Below, in pieces: positions 32,751-34,526 of a DNA stretch of 34,526 bases. The stretch's first letter is position 1. Each line of letters begins with the position of its first letter. The translations under genes and the position numbers were made by a program. The notes under the pieces were generated by a model that was not told the DNA's origin, searched no databases, and saw only the letters and a list, made by a program, of their open reading frames with translations. Origin of the DNA: Acidimicrobiales bacterium (GTDB lineage: Bacteria; Actinomycetota; Acidimicrobiia; Acidimicrobiales; SZUA-35); the NCBI GenBank assembly GCA_020630195.1, contig JAHDBV010000050.1:1-34526 (forward strand), given 5' to 3'.

Positions 32751-34070
32751 ATGAACACGAACGCGCCCGTCGATCCGGGCCTCCTCGACGACCTGATCGC
32801 TCGGGGCCTCGTCCACGACACGACCGATCTCGATCGTCTTCGAGCCCGTCTGGCCGAGGGACCGATCACGGTCTACGTGGGGTTCGATCCCACGGCGCCG
32901 TCGCTCCACGTGGGCAACCTCATCGGTCTGCTCGCTCTGCGACGGTTCCAGGACGCCGGTCATCGCGTGATCAGCCTGGCCGGGGGAGCGACCGGGATGG
33001 TCGGGGATCCCTCCGGCCGATCCTCGGAGCGGAACCTCCTCGATGACGACGGTCTCGCGGAGAACCTGGCCGGCATCGTGCCGCAGCTGCGGCAGTTCCT
33101 GCGCTTCGACGACGACGCCGCCGCGGCATCGGTGCTGCCAGCGAAGCTGCTCGACAACCGGGCGTGGACCGTGGGCAAACCGATGCTCGAGTTCCTCCGG
33201 GACGTGGGCAAGCACATCACGGTCAACCAGATGCTCGCTCGCGATTCGGTGAAGAGCCGGCTCGACGCCACCGACGGGCTCTCCTACACGGAGTTCTCCT
33301 ACATGCTCCTCCAGGGCATGGACTTCGCCTGGCTCTACGACAACGAGGGCTGCGAGCTGCAGATGGGCGGATCCGACCAGTGGGGCAACATCGTCACCGG
33401 CACCGAGTTGATCCGGAAGATGCACGGCGGGCAGGGCCACGCGCTCACCTGGCCGCTGCTCACCAAGCCCGATGGCGAGAAGTACGGCAAGACGGCAGGG
33501 GGAGAGACCATCTGGCTCTCGCCGGCGCTCATGAGTGCCTACCGCTTCTACCAGGCGTGGATCCAGGTGGACGACGGCGAGGTCCGCAAGTTGCTGGCCC
33601 AGCTGACCCTGCTCCCGTTGAGCGAGATCGACGAGGTCGTCACGGCACACGAGCAGAAGCCGCACGAACGGGCGGCGCAACGCCGCCTCGCGGCCGAGCT
33701 CACGACGATCGTGCACGGGGCGGACGCCACCGCGAGTGCCGTCGACGCCTCGGCCGCCGTGTTCGGCGGGCCCGTGGCCGATCTCGACCGGGCGGCGGTG
33801 GGCGTGCTGGCCGCGGAACTCCCCGGCGCGTCGGTCACACGCGACGACGTCCTCGCCGACGACGGCCTCGTGACGACGCTCGTCGCGGTGGGAGCGGCGA
33901 AGAGCCGATCCGAGGCCGGACGTCTGCTCGGGCAGAACGGCATCTCGGTGAACGACGCCAAGGTCGACGCGGACCACCGGATCGGCCCGGAACAACTTCT
34001 CCACGGAAGATTTCTGCTGATCCGGAGGGGCCGGAAGCAGGCCTTCATGGCCGACACGCAGGGCAAATGA
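32751..34070 (+). CDS. tyrS: Tyrosyl-tRNA synthetase
   Basis: Class I synthetase charging tRNA-Tyr, 439 residues. The HIGH-type motif reads HVGN (53-56) and the KMSKS-type loop reads KYGKT (244-248), both normal for bacterial TyrRS. YTEFSYMLLQGMDFAWL and GGSDQWGNI form the tyrosine pocket. An S4 RNA-binding domain occupies the C-terminus (about 370-430, KSRSEAGRLLGQNGISVN). The ATG at 32751 follows CAGAGT by 7 nt and no ribosome-binding site is seen. In-frame codons upstream lack homology. No T-box leader is visible in the 123 bp before it. It lies directly upstream of the rRNA operon on the same strand, with no strong terminator in between. Confidence 0.96.
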   Translation: MNTNAPVDPGLLDDLIARGLVHDTTDLDRLRARLAEGPITVYVGFDPTAPSLHVGNLIGLLALRRFQDAGHRVISLAGGATGMVGDPSGRSSERNLLDDDGLAENLAGIVPQLRQFLRFDDDAAAASVLPAKLLDNRAWTVGKPMLEFLRDVGKHITVNQMLARDSVKSRLDATDGLSYTEFSYMLLQGMDFAWLYDNEGCELQMGGSDQWGNIVTGTELIRKMHGGQGHALTWPLLTKPDGEKYGKTAGGETIWLSPALMSAYRFYQAWIQVDDGEVRKLLAQLTLLPLSEIDEVVTAHEQKPHERAAQRRLAAELTTIVHGADATASAVDASAAVFGGPVADLDRAAVGVLAAELPGASVTRDDVLADDGLVTTLVAVGAAKSRSEAGRLLGQNGISVNDAKVDADHRIGPEQLLHGRFLLIRRGRKQAFMADTQGK

Positions 34071-34123
34071 CATCGATGTGACTCACGTCTCCGCGATCTC
34101 GGCCGAAAAAGACGAGGTCGGGG

Positions 34124-34153
34124 TTGTCACCCTGGTTGTGGTCCCTCTAGGTT
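34124..34153 (+). promoter_or_regulatory. rRNA operon promoter
   Basis: TTGTCA (34124-34129) and TAGGTT (34148-34153), separated by 18 bp, form the best sigma-70-type promoter in the window. Transcription would begin near 34160, at the base of a strong hairpin and about 305 nt before mature 16S rRNA. Confidence 0.65.
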
Positions 34154-34158
34154 TGTCC

Positions 34159-34466
34159 CTCGCCGCACCGGCCGGTCACGAACCAGCCGGGGGCGAGCCA
34201 CTCAAGCAAACCGCCACCGAATTCGGCGGTCACTGCCGGTTGCTCCTTGAAAACGGAAGAGAGGAATGAACGCAGCGTGTGCGGTCGATCATTGGAGCCA
34301 AGCAACGATGATCGCCCGTCAACATATTTGAGTAATAACGCGACCTCGCCGGCCAGATTCCTGGCAGGCGAGAGAGCTTAGGTGCCATCCGGATTGGCTT
34401 CTGGATGGCGCTCTCCAAATCGTCTCGTCCTCCACCGGCTTCGGCCAGCGGGGGACGTCATGGTTT
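34159..34466 (+). other. rRNA leader with boxA antitermination site and hairpins
   Basis: The stretch has clearly lower GC than the genes. It holds a hairpin at the presumed 5' end (34159-34197; CTCGCC/GGCGAG with inner CCGGC/GCCGG), a hairpin ACCGCC...GGCGGT (34210-34230) in the boxB position, then TGCTCCTTGAAAAC (34241-34254), which matches bacterial boxA (TGCTCTTTGAAAA) at all but one position. Further hairpins lie at 34286-34314 (CGATCAT/ATGATCG), 34345-34372 (CTCGCC-g-GCCAG-ATTC-CTGGC-a-GGCGAG) and 34382-34411 (GGTGCCATCC paired with GGATGGCGC). No credible protein gene is present between tyrS and 16S. Confidence 0.7.
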
Positions 34467-34526
34467 TCGATGGAGAGTTTGATCCTGGCTCAGGACGAAC
34501 GCTGGCGGCGTGCCTAACACATGCAA
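34467..34526 (+). rRNA. rrs: 16S ribosomal RNA, 5' end (truncated by window)
   Basis: AGAGTTTGATCCTGGCTCAG at 34474-34493 is the universal 5' 16S sequence, followed by GACGAACGCTGGCGGCGTGC and TAACACATGCAA. The mature 5' end is placed about 7 bases before AGAGTTTG by comparison with E. coli numbering, so it is approximate. The GTGCCTAACACATGCAA wording fits Actinobacteria. Confidence 0.97.

Overview
The window comes from a high-GC (about 70% by eye) actinobacterial chromosome. The gene content, the strongly G/C-ending codons, the frequent GTG starts, the ArgR-type operator and the first bases of the 16S rRNA gene fit class Acidimicrobiia (Ilumatobacter-like). That placement is an inference from 60 bases of 16S plus gene style, not a database result. 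No prophage, IS element, CRISPR array or tRNA gene was seen, so this looks like ordinary core chromosome with several unusual regulatory stretches.

Layout. (1) 1-7.5 kb: the 3' part of pheT, a convergent large MalT-type NTPase/BTAD regulator, and a divergent M3-family oligoendopeptidase. (2) 7.5-12.3 kb: a bifunctional proline dehydrogenase/P5C dehydrogenase, transcribed divergently from a PAS-AraC regulator, then a uridine kinase whose 3' end overlaps the regulator's 3' end. (3) 12.3-18.5 kb: the arginine operon argC-J-B-D-F-R. Genes mostly overlap by 1-4 nt, but 298 bp between argJ and argB hold a densely nested inverted-repeat element. Two tandem ARG boxes sit at the operon start and the cognate repressor gene argR closes the operon. 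(4) 18.5-25.3 kb: a block separating argCJBDFR from argGH. It holds a FIST sensor gene translationally coupled to a GGDEF-EAL c-di-GMP gene, a small membrane protein, a zinc-independent quinone oxidoreductase, a cytochrome P450 with a perfect CRP/GlxR-type palindrome upstream, a small coiled-coil protein and a Thr-rich lipoprotein. (5) 25.4-28.1 kb: argG-argH. (6) 28.2-32.6 kb: a large secreted protein with duplicated domains, a 3-methyladenine DNA glycosylase, a NUDIX hydrolase and a one-TM protein. (7) 32.7 kb to the end: tyrS, then an rRNA promoter, a structured leader with boxA, and the 5' end of 16S rRNA.

How the genes work together: argC, J, B, D, F, G and H encode the path from N-acetylglutamate and ornithine to arginine by the cyclic (ArgJ) route, and ArgR probably represses argC through the two boxes. 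PutA and its divergent AraC neighbour form a likely proline-catabolism unit. FIST plus GGDEF-EAL look like a split sensor/output pair for c-di-GMP.

Most worth a second look: the structured element between argJ and argB; the CRP-like site upstream of the P450; the leader of the FIST/GGDEF-EAL operon, in which the ribosome-binding site can be paired; recurrent TANNNT boxes 6-8 nt before start codons (leaderless mRNAs); and the duplicated RTWLD/CxxC secreted protein. No wholly new multi-gene defence or mobile system was found.
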